Source: Aureispira sp964404215 (GTDB lineage Bacteria; Bacteroidota; Bacteroidia; Chitinophagales; Saprospiraceae). Taken from it: 64,000 bases of DNA. The notes below the pieces were generated by a model that was not told the origin of the DNA, made no database searches, and saw only the letters and a list, made by a program, of their open reading frames with translations. The number at the start of each line of letters is the position of its first letter. The stretch's first letter is position 1. This document shows positions 7,650 through 16,354 of the stretch, one piece after another. The stretch covers positions 15,074 to 79,073 of the forward strand of contig CAYOJF010000006.1 in assembly GCA_964404215.1 (NCBI GenBank), in the 5' to 3' direction. The translations under genes were made by a program, and so were the position numbers.

Positions 7650-10010
7650 ATGTACCTGAAGACCACGCTCTCTTTTTTCCTTATTTGTCTCACAACCTAT
7701 ATTTTATCTGCACAATTGCCCGATAGTTGCTACCAAGATCCTTCTTGTCAGCACACCAAACAAATGTTACAAAAAGCACAAGGGCAATGGGGAAATCAAG
7801 ATATAACCCGCAACTCTAATGCAAGGAGTGAAGCCATTGATATTATTCATTATGCTGTGATGCTAGATATGAGTGCCTTCGACAAACAATACATAAAGGG
7901 ACATTGTACGGTTACAGCTAAAGCTAAAAAGAGTGGCATTCGCCAAATACAGCTTGATTTATTGCAGCTAAAAATAACAGCAATCACTTTTAACGATCAG
8001 CCTATTCCGTTCGACTATAATGATACCATTATTACTATTGATTTCAAACAAGATCTCCCTTCCTCTAGTAATAGTAAAATCAAAATAACTTATGAAGGTA
8101 AACCTCAAAAAGATGGTAGTTGGGGAGGTTTTTATTATACCAAGGACTATGCTTATAATATGGGGGTTGGATTCACTTCCAATCCACATAACTACGGTAG
8201 AGTATGGCATCCCTGCTTTGATAATTTCTTAGAAAAAGCTACTTATGATTTTGAAATTATTACTCCACCAAATAAAGTAGCTCACTGCAATGGATTTCTG
8301 CTTAGTAGAAATAAACGAGCTGACAAAACCACTAGTCGTTGGGGAATGGACAAACCCATCCCTACCTATCTAGCGTGTGTGGCAGTATCTGACTATACTA
8401 CACTTAAAGACACCTATCAAGGAGACTACAATCCTGTTCCGATTGAACTCGCTGCCCAGACCGCTGATACGACTCGACTACAACAGTCTTTCAAAAACCT
8501 AAAACAAGCCATCAAAGCTTATGAATACTGGTATGGCCCACATCGTTTCAATAAAGTAGGATACTCTTTAGTTCCTTTCAATTCGGGTGCGATGGAACAT
8601 GCTACCAATATTGCCTACCCCATCTATGCTGCTAATGGCACTCTTCGATGGGAATCCCTAATGGCTCATGAATTGGGCCACAGTTGGTGGGGCAATAATG
8701 TCACTTGTCTAACAGGGCAAGATATGTGGATTAATGAAGGAATGGCATCTTATAGTGTACATCTTTTTTATGAGCAGGTCTATGGTCAGCGACGCTATAT
8801 CCAAGAAGTTAAGAAAAACCATATCAATGTCCTGCTCAATGCTCACAAAACAGAAGGTACTTACCGACCTATCTCGGGTGTTCCTTTTGAATACACTTAT
8901 GGTACCCATGTCTACAAAAAAGGAGCGGTTGTCGCTCACAATCTACGAACTTACCTCGGAGATTCATTATTTAGAGTGGGATTGCAACACATTCAAGAAA
9001 AATTCAAATTTCAGAGTATCACTTCTGTACAAATGCGAGATGAGCTATCGATAGCTACACAAGTCAATTTAACTCCATTTTTTGATGATTGGGTTTTCAC
9101 CGCTGGTTACCCTGATTTCTGTATCCAAGAATATAGTTTACTAGATGACATGTTATTGTTCAAAGCAAATCAATACTTAGTCGGGCGAACGACAAAACAT
9201 ACTCAAGTTCCATTAGAAGTTACTTTATGGAGTAAGGATTGGCAAAAACATACCACTCAAGTAATTGCTAACCCTAATGTAAACGTTGCTATTCCAGCTC
9301 CTTTTGAACCTGTAGCAGTCATTCTAAACCAATCTCACCAACTCAACCAAGGAAGCATTGATTTCGAGGTAATTGCTAATCAGAGTAATAAAAACAACCT
9401 TTCCTATCCTACTACATTGGGAATAAAACATCTTGAAATAAAACAACTCAAAGACTCCGCTTTATTACATATCAAGTATCATTTAGGAAAAATAGATACC
9501 ACTGGTTTTGGCTCTACTGCTCCAGATACCATTGGTTTTTGGTCTATCAATGGTATCTTTCCTGATAGCTTTAAGAGTATCATTAACTTCAAAGAAGTGT
9601 CTCCTGATTTTGATGTCCTGTATTACAAACCGTTTGATGGAAGAAAGTGGCAAGAAGCTTCTAAAAAAGAAGGACATTATGAAATGAAGAAGGGACTGTA
9701 TTGCTGGGGGAATACAAGCACATCCAATTCAGTTAATATCAATTCTACTAGTGCTTCAATGAGTGGTGGGGACTCCCCCATTCCATTCCATTGCTCTATT
9801 AATGGAAACAGACTATCTATTATTAGTTCACAACTAGAAAAAGATTTTATTTACATCGAAATGCATAATGCTGCCGACAAAAAAATAAAATGCCAAAAAG
9901 TACGTTTCAAGGATGGAAAGGCGAAGGTCAAAATCCCTAAAAAAGCTATAAAAGCCCTACTACAGGATAAAAACAGAACAACTATTCAAATATACTCTTG
10001 GAGTCGATAG
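7650..10010 (+). CDS. M1 family metallopeptidase (aminopeptidase)
   Basis: 786 residues with a signal peptide (about 1-22, ending LSAQ), so it is exported to the periplasm or surface. The gluzincin core is complete: the exopeptidase motif GAMEH at 313-317, the zinc motif HELGH at 340-344, and the third ligand Glu363 in NEGMASY, with the canonical 18 residues between. M1 enzymes remove N-terminal amino acids from peptides, so a role in using external peptides is likely. The ~250 residues after the helical domain are less conserved. No recognisable T9SS sorting domain is present at the C-terminus, so the protein is probably periplasmic or tethered otherwise. It forms a single-gene unit, divergent from glpK. 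Confidence 0.93.
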   Translation: MYLKTTLSFFLICLTTYILSAQLPDSCYQDPSCQHTKQMLQKAQGQWGNQDITRNSNARSEAIDIIHYAVMLDMSAFDKQYIKGHCTVTAKAKKSGIRQIQLDLLQLKITAITFNDQPIPFDYNDTIITIDFKQDLPSSSNSKIKITYEGKPQKDGSWGGFYYTKDYAYNMGVGFTSNPHNYGRVWHPCFDNFLEKATYDFEIITPPNKVAHCNGFLLSRNKRADKTTSRWGMDKPIPTYLACVAVSDYTTLKDTYQGDYNPVPIELAAQTADTTRLQQSFKNLKQAIKAYEYWYGPHRFNKVGYSLVPFNSGAMEHATNIAYPIYAANGTLRWESLMAHELGHSWWGNNVTCLTGQDMWINEGMASYSVHLFYEQVYGQRRYIQEVKKNHINVLLNAHKTEGTYRPISGVPFEYTYGTHVYKKGAVVAHNLRTYLGDSLFRVGLQHIQEKFKFQSITSVQMRDELSIATQVNLTPFFDDWVFTAGYPDFCIQEYSLLDDMLLFKANQYLVGRTTKHTQVPLEVTLWSKDWQKHTTQVIANPNVNVAIPAPFEPVAVILNQSHQLNQGSIDFEVIANQSNKNNLSYPTTLGIKHLEIKQLKDSALLHIKYHLGKIDTTGFGSTAPDTIGFWSINGIFPDSFKSIINFKEVSPDFDVLYYKPFDGRKWQEASKKEGHYEMKKGLYCWGNTSTSNSVNINSTSASMSGGDSPIPFHCSINGNRLSIISSQLEKDFIYIEMHNAADKKIKCQKVRFKDGKAKVKIPKKAIKALLQDKNRTTIQIYSWSR

Positions 10011-10140
10011 GAAAAACCCGAAAAGATACTATAAAAAAATGGTGTATCCAAACAGAATTTAGAAAAACAATATTAAAGGCTTTTTTCACAAATTGGACTT
10101 GTTTTATTCCTTTTTTGTTTGTATATTGTCCTGTCTAAAA

Positions 10141-10162
10141 GTACGAATATTGTATATCGTAC
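10141..10162. promoter_or_regulatory. Inverted repeat upstream of the 835-residue protein gene
   Basis: GTACGA and TCGTAC arms are separated by 10 bases, 45 bp before the ATG at 10207. This could be an operator or the start of an mRNA leader; no regulator can be named. Confidence 0.3.
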
Positions 10163-10206
10163 ACTATGGTTCAAAATTTATCATTCAAATATAACGATAC
10201 AAACAC

Positions 10207-12714
10207 ATGTCTAATTCACTATCAAAAGCAGCGATAGGCAAATTACTTTCACTCAAAAAAGCCGCTAGAAACTACCTAGTAAGCTACAAAACACTGAAAG
10301 GCACCCCAGCTTATGCTCAAAATAAGGCAAAATACGAGGCAGTAAGAGATTTATTTAGCGAACTTAATTTGCTAGATCTATCAGCTCCTGCTGCTGCACC
10401 CCAAACAGAAGAAAAACAACCTAAAAAGAAAAAGTCTTCAAAAGAAGAACGCAAAGCTAGACGTGCTGCTCGTAAAGCAGCACGCAAAGCAAAAAAAGAA
10501 AAAAGTGCTCGCGACAAACGTAAAGAAAAACGTCAAGAGAAAAAAGCAATGCCTTTTTCGGAAGATGAAAGTGGAGCAAAAACAGAAGCATTTAACCGTT
10601 TTGAAGAACTAAAAGGACTCTGGAGTGTCGTTTCTACCTTCGAAAATATAACAGAAGGCTTCAAAAATGCAGTTACCAAATCTGAAGAGTTTATCACTAA
10701 GGCTCAAGATTATATTCATATTGCTAAAATGTTTGCTACTGGTGAATTTGCAGACGAAGTAGCACGTGCAGAAGAATGGGTTGCTAAAGCTAAAAAGTAT
10801 ATCGCTATTGCTAAAAATGTGACGGACCAAGTAGAACGTTACAATAAAATATTCTTAGCAGTTGTTGATATTACAGGAAAAATACCTACTACTGTAGAAA
10901 ATCTTAAAGATGGTTTTGTAAAAGATGCTACGGAAATTTTCGCTTCGGCTAGACAATTCTTAGCGATTGCAGATAGTGAAAAAGGAGAGTTTGATCTTAC
11001 CAAACTACAAGATGTCCTAACGCGTGGTCAAGAGAAACTAGACCAATTAGGTGATTTAGTTGGGTTAATCATCAAAGACGAAGACAAAAATAACCTACCA
11101 GATTGGTTTGATAAATTACAAGCAGAATATGACAAATTGCTTGGTACTACAGATCTAATTCCAGGAATGGACTTAGATGACAAAGTACTGTTGCAAATCA
11201 AAAATCTTAATACTAAATTAAAAGATTTTGTTGCTGCTGCGTCTCAAAAAATAGAAGACCTTGATATCCAAGGCAAAATAGATCAAGCAAAAACATGGTT
11301 AAAAGAAACTAGTGAATTTGTTACAGCTATCACTGGTTTTGTAGAGAATGTAAAAGATGGTGATCTAATTGAAATTTATCAGGATTTAAAAGATTTCAAA
11401 TCCTACCTAGATTCTAATCCTGATATTTTCTCTCAAACACAACTTGACAACAAACTACTACAGACACTCTCTGACAAAAGTAAGAAAGCAGAACAGTGGT
11501 TGATGAATAAATTGACAGGAGGTGATGCCACTAAAGTAGCTCTCGTCAAAGCAGTTCTAGGGTCTATTGATACGCTCATTTTGAGCTCTGGTAACCCAGT
11601 CAATCATACGCCTAAATACGAACAAGATGCTAATGCAATCAATATCCCTGATATCACAGCATTAACAGCTGCTCAAAAAGCAACGATCTTAGGAGAACAT
11701 GGTATTAATCCTTCGCAAACAGGTATTCCATACGACCGTGTATTGGGTAATGTAATTATTCAAGCTCTTCGCAAGAAAGGAACAGTTACGTCTAAGTACG
11801 AAGACTTCTTGAAAGTAGGAGCTGAAGCTTCTAAAGAACTTATTGATGCTCGTGAGCAGTTTGATGGTGCTGTTGAGGCACATGACAAATACATTAAGGC
11901 TATTAACACAATTGGTATCAAAGCAATTGGTGCTGTTGTAGGATTAGCGGCTAATATGATGGCTCCTGGAGTAGGATCTGTCGTGAAAGCATTGGGTGGT
12001 GCTCTATTGGGCGATATGAGTTTATTGAATGATAAAATTGATGCCCTGATTCCCGTAGGAGTCCCTATTGTAGGTGATTTAGCGAAAGGAATTAGTTCTG
12101 AAATACTCCCTAAATTTGGTTCTGAAGAAGGTATTATCAATATCGATGGCGAAAGTGTTATGAATGGTTTAGCTGATTTGTACGCCAATGGCATTACCGC
12201 TAAATATGCAGAAGTATTCTCCCTATTAGTTCAAATAGAAGGGAGTTCAGATATCATTCAGAAAAAATTAGTACAAATTGGTCAAGCTGGATTAGGTGAC
12301 GAAGCAGAAATCAATGATATCAATAAAGATATTCTCTTATTGGCTTATCAGTGGAATATGTTGACGAAACAAATCCAACAAAAATATTTGGACCTACAAC
12401 GTCCATCTGTCAATACAAGAGCTGCGTTCTATAATGCAAGTCGTTACTTCCACTCTATCTGGTTAATCAAATTCCCTAAAAAAGAAATTAGAATTGGTAA
12501 AACCATGATTAAAGAGTTCAATACCTTTGGTATTATCAAGGAGTCTGGTGCAGAATGGAAAAGCGGTTTCTGGTCACAAGCAGGTCGTGGATTCTTTGGC
12601 TTCTTTGGAGCTGATCCATTTGACTACAGAGCAGAACTAGACAAAATGAAAAAATGGAGTTATTCCGAGCAAAGTATTTTGAAGACTCCTGCTGCTTGGA
12701 AACGTAACTTCTAA
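10207..12714 (+). CDS. Unrecognised large helical protein with Lys/Arg-rich segment
   Basis: 835 residues, no signal peptide, not recognised. Residues 1-60 are a small helical domain. About 75-125 is extremely basic and low-complexity (KARRAARKAARKAKKEK). Residues 140-450 are long amphipathic helices with a recurring motif A-x-x-[YF]-[IL]-x-I-A-[KD] at 166-174, 195-203 and 248-256. Residues about 566-640 are glycine- and alanine-rich and hydrophobic (IGIKAIGAVVGLAANMM, then GVPIVGDLAKG), which looks able to insert in a membrane. The last 200 residues are mixed helical and aromatic (GFWSQAGRGFFGFFG). The layout recalls alpha-helical pore-forming toxins or membrane-active effectors, but this is inference only. 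It is a single gene with its own terminator. Confidence 0.75.
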   Translation: MSNSLSKAAIGKLLSLKKAARNYLVSYKTLKGTPAYAQNKAKYEAVRDLFSELNLLDLSAPAAAPQTEEKQPKKKKSSKEERKARRAARKAARKAKKEKSARDKRKEKRQEKKAMPFSEDESGAKTEAFNRFEELKGLWSVVSTFENITEGFKNAVTKSEEFITKAQDYIHIAKMFATGEFADEVARAEEWVAKAKKYIAIAKNVTDQVERYNKIFLAVVDITGKIPTTVENLKDGFVKDATEIFASARQFLAIADSEKGEFDLTKLQDVLTRGQEKLDQLGDLVGLIIKDEDKNNLPDWFDKLQAEYDKLLGTTDLIPGMDLDDKVLLQIKNLNTKLKDFVAAASQKIEDLDIQGKIDQAKTWLKETSEFVTAITGFVENVKDGDLIEIYQDLKDFKSYLDSNPDIFSQTQLDNKLLQTLSDKSKKAEQWLMNKLTGGDATKVALVKAVLGSIDTLILSSGNPVNHTPKYEQDANAINIPDITALTAAQKATILGEHGINPSQTGIPYDRVLGNVIIQALRKKGTVTSKYEDFLKVGAEASKELIDAREQFDGAVEAHDKYIKAINTIGIKAIGAVVGLAANMMAPGVGSVVKALGGALLGDMSLLNDKIDALIPVGVPIVGDLAKGISSEILPKFGSEEGIINIDGESVMNGLADLYANGITAKYAEVFSLLVQIEGSSDIIQKKLVQIGQAGLGDEAEINDINKDILLLAYQWNMLTKQIQQKYLDLQRPSVNTRAAFYNASRYFHSIWLIKFPKKEIRIGKTMIKEFNTFGIIKESGAEWKSGFWSQAGRGFFGFFGADPFDYRAELDKMKKWSYSEQSILKTPAAWKRNF

Positions 12715-12744
12715 ATGAGGTTATACTCCCGAATGATAAATTTT

Positions 12745-12782
12745 AAAAAAGCTATTCAACTAGATATTGAATAGCTTTTTTT
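12745..12782 (+). terminator. Terminator after the 835-residue protein gene
   Basis: AAAAAAGCTATTCAA pairs with TTGAATAGCTTTTTT around a 7-base loop and ends in a T-run. The A-run on the other arm makes it symmetrical. Confidence 0.9.
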
Positions 12783-12847
12783 GTCACTTCCTTTGAAGCA
12801 TTTGTAAGTACTAGATTCACTGACTTCAAGAGACCATCTCCTATAAT

Positions 12848-13606
12848 ATGAAAAAAATAATCCTTCTATTGACAATTCTCTTTTCTTCTATTTCTATTCA
12901 TGCACAAAAATTAGAAAACTGCTCTTTATGTGCATCCCAAAAATACACTAACTCTGATATTAGTCAAAATGAACTTTATGAAATTCAATTGCTAAGAAAT
13001 GAAATTTTTGCAAGACATCATTACCCTTTCAAAAATGAGAGATTAGGAGAGTACTATTCCAAGTATACTTGGTATAAACCTAATGACAAAATTTCAATAC
13101 AAACAATAAATTTGAATTCTATTGAGCTCGCTAATATTGAGCTTTTTAAAGCTAAAGAAAGAGAAATTCAAAACTATAGAAATCAACTAATAGAGCAGCT
13201 AAAAAAACTAAAAACAGCACTTAATACGCCAAACAATAGCTTTATTGAAAAAACCTTTAACAAGGTGGTTTCTAAGAATGACGATATTTACCCTGCTCTA
13301 ATAAAAGCACTAAGAGATGTTCTTAATGCTGCTGACCTAGAAGATATCAACTGGTACAAAGGACAAGCTCAGTATATAGTGACACTGGATAATGGATTTT
13401 CTATTTCGACTAGAAGTATATATATAAAAGGGAAATTCATTTCTATTATCAATTCAGCTCCAGGACAACACTCTACTCTAATGAAAAGTAATGAATCTTT
13501 TAAATACCCCAGTAGCTATTTTTCTGAAAATGAAAATACAGGTGGTGGTAAATTTGAATTCAAAAATGGAAAACTAATTCTGGTAGCTCTTCTTTTTGCT
13601 GGATAA
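12848..13606 (+). CDS. Secreted YARHG-domain protein
   Basis: 252 residues with a signal peptide (1-20, cut after IHAQ). Residues about 38-85 match the extracellular YARHG domain: LRNEIFARHHYPF (FARHH at 54-58, where the family has ARHG), then LGEYYSKYTWYKP. The His-Gly of the family name is His-His here. A charged coiled segment (about 85-140) and a C-terminal beta-rich region follow. The domain is common in exported or surface proteins and its biochemical role is not established. It stands alone, 133 bases after the previous gene. Confidence 0.75.
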   Translation: MKKIILLLTILFSSISIHAQKLENCSLCASQKYTNSDISQNELYEIQLLRNEIFARHHYPFKNERLGEYYSKYTWYKPNDKISIQTINLNSIELANIELFKAKEREIQNYRNQLIEQLKKLKTALNTPNNSFIEKTFNKVVSKNDDIYPALIKALRDVLNAADLEDINWYKGQAQYIVTLDNGFSISTRSIYIKGKFISIINSAPGQHSTLMKSNESFKYPSSYFSENENTGGGKFEFKNGKLILVALLFAG

Positions 13607-13873
13607 GGGGATATTAAAGCTGTAATCTTATTAACTTTTTTCGTTTTTTTTATATTTTCACTCCCCCAACTTGGACAATTTTTTGCCTAAATTATCAGTT
13701 TAGTTACTTTTAGTTTACGCTTTTTGTCCTTGTCATTTCTCTCAGCCTTACATTTACAACACCGCCAAATGTTTTTATAGCCCTATTTATTATCAACTAC
13801 TTATTATACGCCTACCGATTCGCTAAAAAGCGATTAATATCATCTCCTTTTTTAACCTTTTAATCATAAAAAA

Positions 13874-14386
13874 ATGAAACATCTTTTTTTACTCTTTATG
13901 TTATGCTTGGTTATTACTTTTTCTGCTTGTAACCAAGATAAATGTAAAGATGCCATTTGTACTACCATTAACTCTGTCTGTGACAATGGTATTTGTGTCT
14001 GTAAAGATGGCTATGAAGCTAATGCTTTTGGTGCTTGTGTACTTCCTGTATGGAACGAAAAATTAATAGGTCGTCGGTTAGTAACTGATGGTTGTAGTTC
14101 CTCTGGCACATCAAGCTATAACGTTACTCTAGCTCCCAATAGTGCTATCCCAACTGAAGTTCAAGTTAGTAATTTTTGGGATGTATTCAATAGTCCAGTT
14201 ATCCTAACCATGCGTTCTGCCACCACATTTGATATTATATTGCAAGAACCAGATAGAGATGGTCTTACAGTGCAGTCAACCACTCAAGGAACATTTGATC
14301 CTAGTACTGGGCGTATTACCGTATCCTATCGCGTAACGGATACAAATACAGCAAACGTTGATGAATGCAATAGTACATGGAATTAA
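13874..14386 (+). CDS. Lipoprotein with EGF-like motif
   Basis: 170 residues. The signal peptide ends in a clear lipobox (FSAC, lipidated Cys19). Residues 24-47 hold six closely spaced cysteines, including the ICVCKDGY pattern of EGF-like modules. The remainder is beta-strand rich and resembles a small lipocalin-like or Ig-like barrel with a GTFDPSTGRITVSYRV strand pair. It is likely anchored in the outer membrane. The ligand is unknown. It is a single gene, followed by a terminator. Confidence 0.75.
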   Translation: MKHLFLLFMLCLVITFSACNQDKCKDAICTTINSVCDNGICVCKDGYEANAFGACVLPVWNEKLIGRRLVTDGCSSSGTSSYNVTLAPNSAIPTEVQVSNFWDVFNSPVILTMRSATTFDIILQEPDRDGLTVQSTTQGTFDPSTGRITVSYRVTDTNTANVDECNSTWN

Positions 14387-14425
14387 TCTGTAGTTGTGAC
14401 GACTATTAAGTTAATAATACAAATA

Positions 14426-14460
14426 AAGCCTCCTTTTCATGGTATAAAAAGGGGGCTTTT
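14426..14460 (+). terminator. Terminator after EGF-like lipoprotein gene
   Basis: AAGCCTCCTTTT pairs with AAAAGGGGGCTT (one G-U pair) and a short T-run follows. Confidence 0.75.
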
Positions 14461-14594
14461 ACTAAAAGTAAGTTATTACAAATAAATTAGTATAGTGAAG
14501 AAAATATCTTTACTTAGAGTCGTGTTATCAAATACTCAATTTTAGCTAGAAGGAATAGTAAAACACTCCAATATCCATTCAGAATAACCTCTAT

Positions 14595-15737
14595 TTATTC
14601 AGTAATATCTGTCTCTATAAAATGTCTCAATTCTTTAATAAATTGAGGAAAAATTTCTCGATGTAGAAAATGACCTGCATTTTCAAATACCGTAGTTTTA
14701 GAGCCTTTAGGCATTTGCTTTTTCATTCTCTCAATGACATCAGGTGTAGCTATCTCATCATTTTCGCCTACCATAAAATAAATAGGCAAATTAGGTATTT
14801 GATTATAAAATGTCCGATTTTCATCTGTTTCAGAAGCAAAAGAACGATAATATCCTAATGCTGCTTCTAGTCGATTCGGATATTTAAAAGTTTCAATGAT
14901 TGGATTACAAGATTCCTTGTAATTAGTATAATCTGGCGACCATCTTTGATAAAGTCTATCAATATAATCAAAGTCATTTTTGCGAGCATACCTCACCCCA
15001 TAATCCCCTGTCCCAAACATAAAGAAATGTCTGCCAGCAATCGCTAAGGAAGGAGTAGGAATCAAACAAGTAGGATGAGGAATAGCTACCGATACAATTT
15101 TATAAATTCGATCTTCGGCTAAATTTCCTACACACTGAGCTACCGATGCCCCCCAATCTTGACCTACTATAGTGAACTTATCTATTCCCAATTGATCTAG
15201 CAGCAAAACAATATCTTCTGCCACTGACTTGACAGAATAATCATCTTTTGATGAAATATCCGTAGGATAATATCCTCTCAAAAAAGGAGCAATTACTCGA
15301 TAATCCTTAGACAAATTAGTAATTGTTTCGTCCCAAGTACTTGCCATATCAGGAAACCCATGTAGTAAAACAACAACAGGGCCTGTTCCTTTTTCTAAAT
15401 AAGCATAATTCATCTCATTTTTGAGCCGAACTGTCTGTATAGGATGAATGCTTAGGTTTTGTGCAACTTCTGAAAGACTAGGTTCTGAATCATAGTAAAT
15501 TTTGCGTCCGAAACTAGCCATACAAACAATTATCACAGTACTTATTCCTAAAAATAATATGGGTTGAATCCATTTTTTTTGAGGGAATTGTCTCGTCAAA
15601 AACCGTGAAGTAGGAGATATTAAGAGTAAACCTAATAAGATCACCCCTATACCAAATAAAACTTCATTTAAAGGAAATAGAAGTAAGCCTATAAGTAATA
15701 ATAGGAATCCAAATAAGTTGCCTAATACTTTTATCAT
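14595..15737 (-). CDS. Membrane-anchored alpha/beta hydrolase, epoxide hydrolase-like
   Basis: I choose the ATG at 15737 (380 residues) over the upstream TTG at 15764, because the hydrophobic N-terminus begins there. Two to three membrane segments fill residues 1-80. The alpha/beta hydrolase fold follows: oxyanion motif HGFP (126-129), nucleophile elbow GQDWGA with Asp194, acid Asp327 in GENDE, and His356 in AGHFLH. An Asp nucleophile in G-x-DWG is the mark of epoxide hydrolases and haloalkane dehalogenases rather than serine esterases. It is divergent from an HxlR-type regulator 63 bases away, which suggests control by that regulator and a role in handling a reactive or xenobiotic compound. 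The substrate cannot be named. Confidence 0.85.
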   Translation of the reverse strand: MIKVLGNLFGFLLLLIGLLLFPLNEVLFGIGVILLGLLLISPTSRFLTRQFPQKKWIQPILFLGISTVIIVCMASFGRKIYYDSEPSLSEVAQNLSIHPIQTVRLKNEMNYAYLEKGTGPVVVLLHGFPDMASTWDETITNLSKDYRVIAPFLRGYYPTDISSKDDYSVKSVAEDIVLLLDQLGIDKFTIVGQDWGASVAQCVGNLAEDRIYKIVSVAIPHPTCLIPTPSLAIAGRHFFMFGTGDYGVRYARKNDFDYIDRLYQRWSPDYTNYKESCNPIIETFKYPNRLEAALGYYRSFASETDENRTFYNQIPNLPIYFMVGENDEIATPDVIERMKKQMPKGSKTTVFENAGHFLHREIFPQFIKELRHFIETDITE

Positions 15738-15744
15738 TTTTATG

Positions 15745-15752
15745 TACTTTTG
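15745..15752 (+). promoter_or_regulatory. -7 promoter element of HxlR-type regulator
   Basis: TACTTTTG matches TAnnTTTG exactly. It is 48 bases before the chosen ATG (15801) and overlaps the 5' leader of the divergent hydrolase gene. Confidence 0.55.
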
Positions 15753-15800
15753 TTTCAGAAGCAAACCTAATCACTTTAATTGCAAAATGCAAGTAATAGT

Positions 15801-16226
15801 ATGAAAAAAAAATTTAGATGCACCTGTCCCATTACTTCAGCTTTAGATATATTAGGAGACAAGTGGACTTTGGTAATTATTAAACAAATGCTAATTGAAC
15901 ATAAAAAGACATTCACTGATTTCATAGAAAGTGAGGAGGCTATTGCAACCAATATTTTATCTTCAAGACTTAAGATATTAGAAGAGTTTGGTTTATTAAC
16001 CAAAACCAAATCATTACCAAATAAAAAAAAGAATATTTATACATTAACAGAAAAGGGAATCGATCTTGCTGCTGTTATTTTGGAACTCAGTATTTGGAGT
16101 GAGTCCAACGTTACTGAACTAAACCCAATACTAGAAAAACATCCTGCCACAGACTTTGCCATAAAGCATAAAGAAAAAGCAATTGCACACATAAAAAAAT
16201 CTTACAAAGAAATTACTCTCTCCTAA
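15801..16226 (+). CDS. HxlR/MarR-like winged-helix transcriptional regulator
   Basis: 141 residues from the ATG at 15801; a TTG at 15780 would add seven unlikely residues. The N-terminus RCTCPIT, then ALDILGDKWTLVII, is diagnostic of the HxlR family. Cys7 and Cys9 occupy the region where redox-sensing members carry their reactive Cys. The winged helix continues through ATNILSSRLKILEEFGLL (recognition helix) and the wing NKKKNIYTLTEKG. Family members respond to electrophiles such as aldehydes, quinones or disulfide stress. The divergent epoxide-hydrolase-like gene is the obvious target, by context only. Confidence 0.88.
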   Translation: MKKKFRCTCPITSALDILGDKWTLVIIKQMLIEHKKTFTDFIESEEAIATNILSSRLKILEEFGLLTKTKSLPNKKKNIYTLTEKGIDLAAVILELSIWSESNVTELNPILEKHPATDFAIKHKEKAIAHIKKSYKEITLS

Positions 16227-16354
16227 AAATAATTACTCTCACTCATTTAAGTTTTATTCTGAATTTGTTTAAGAAGTCGTAACGAAATGACTTGTAGGTA
16301 ATTAATAATCAACATGATACTACTTCCCAAATAACTTCTCTACTAAAAGATACT

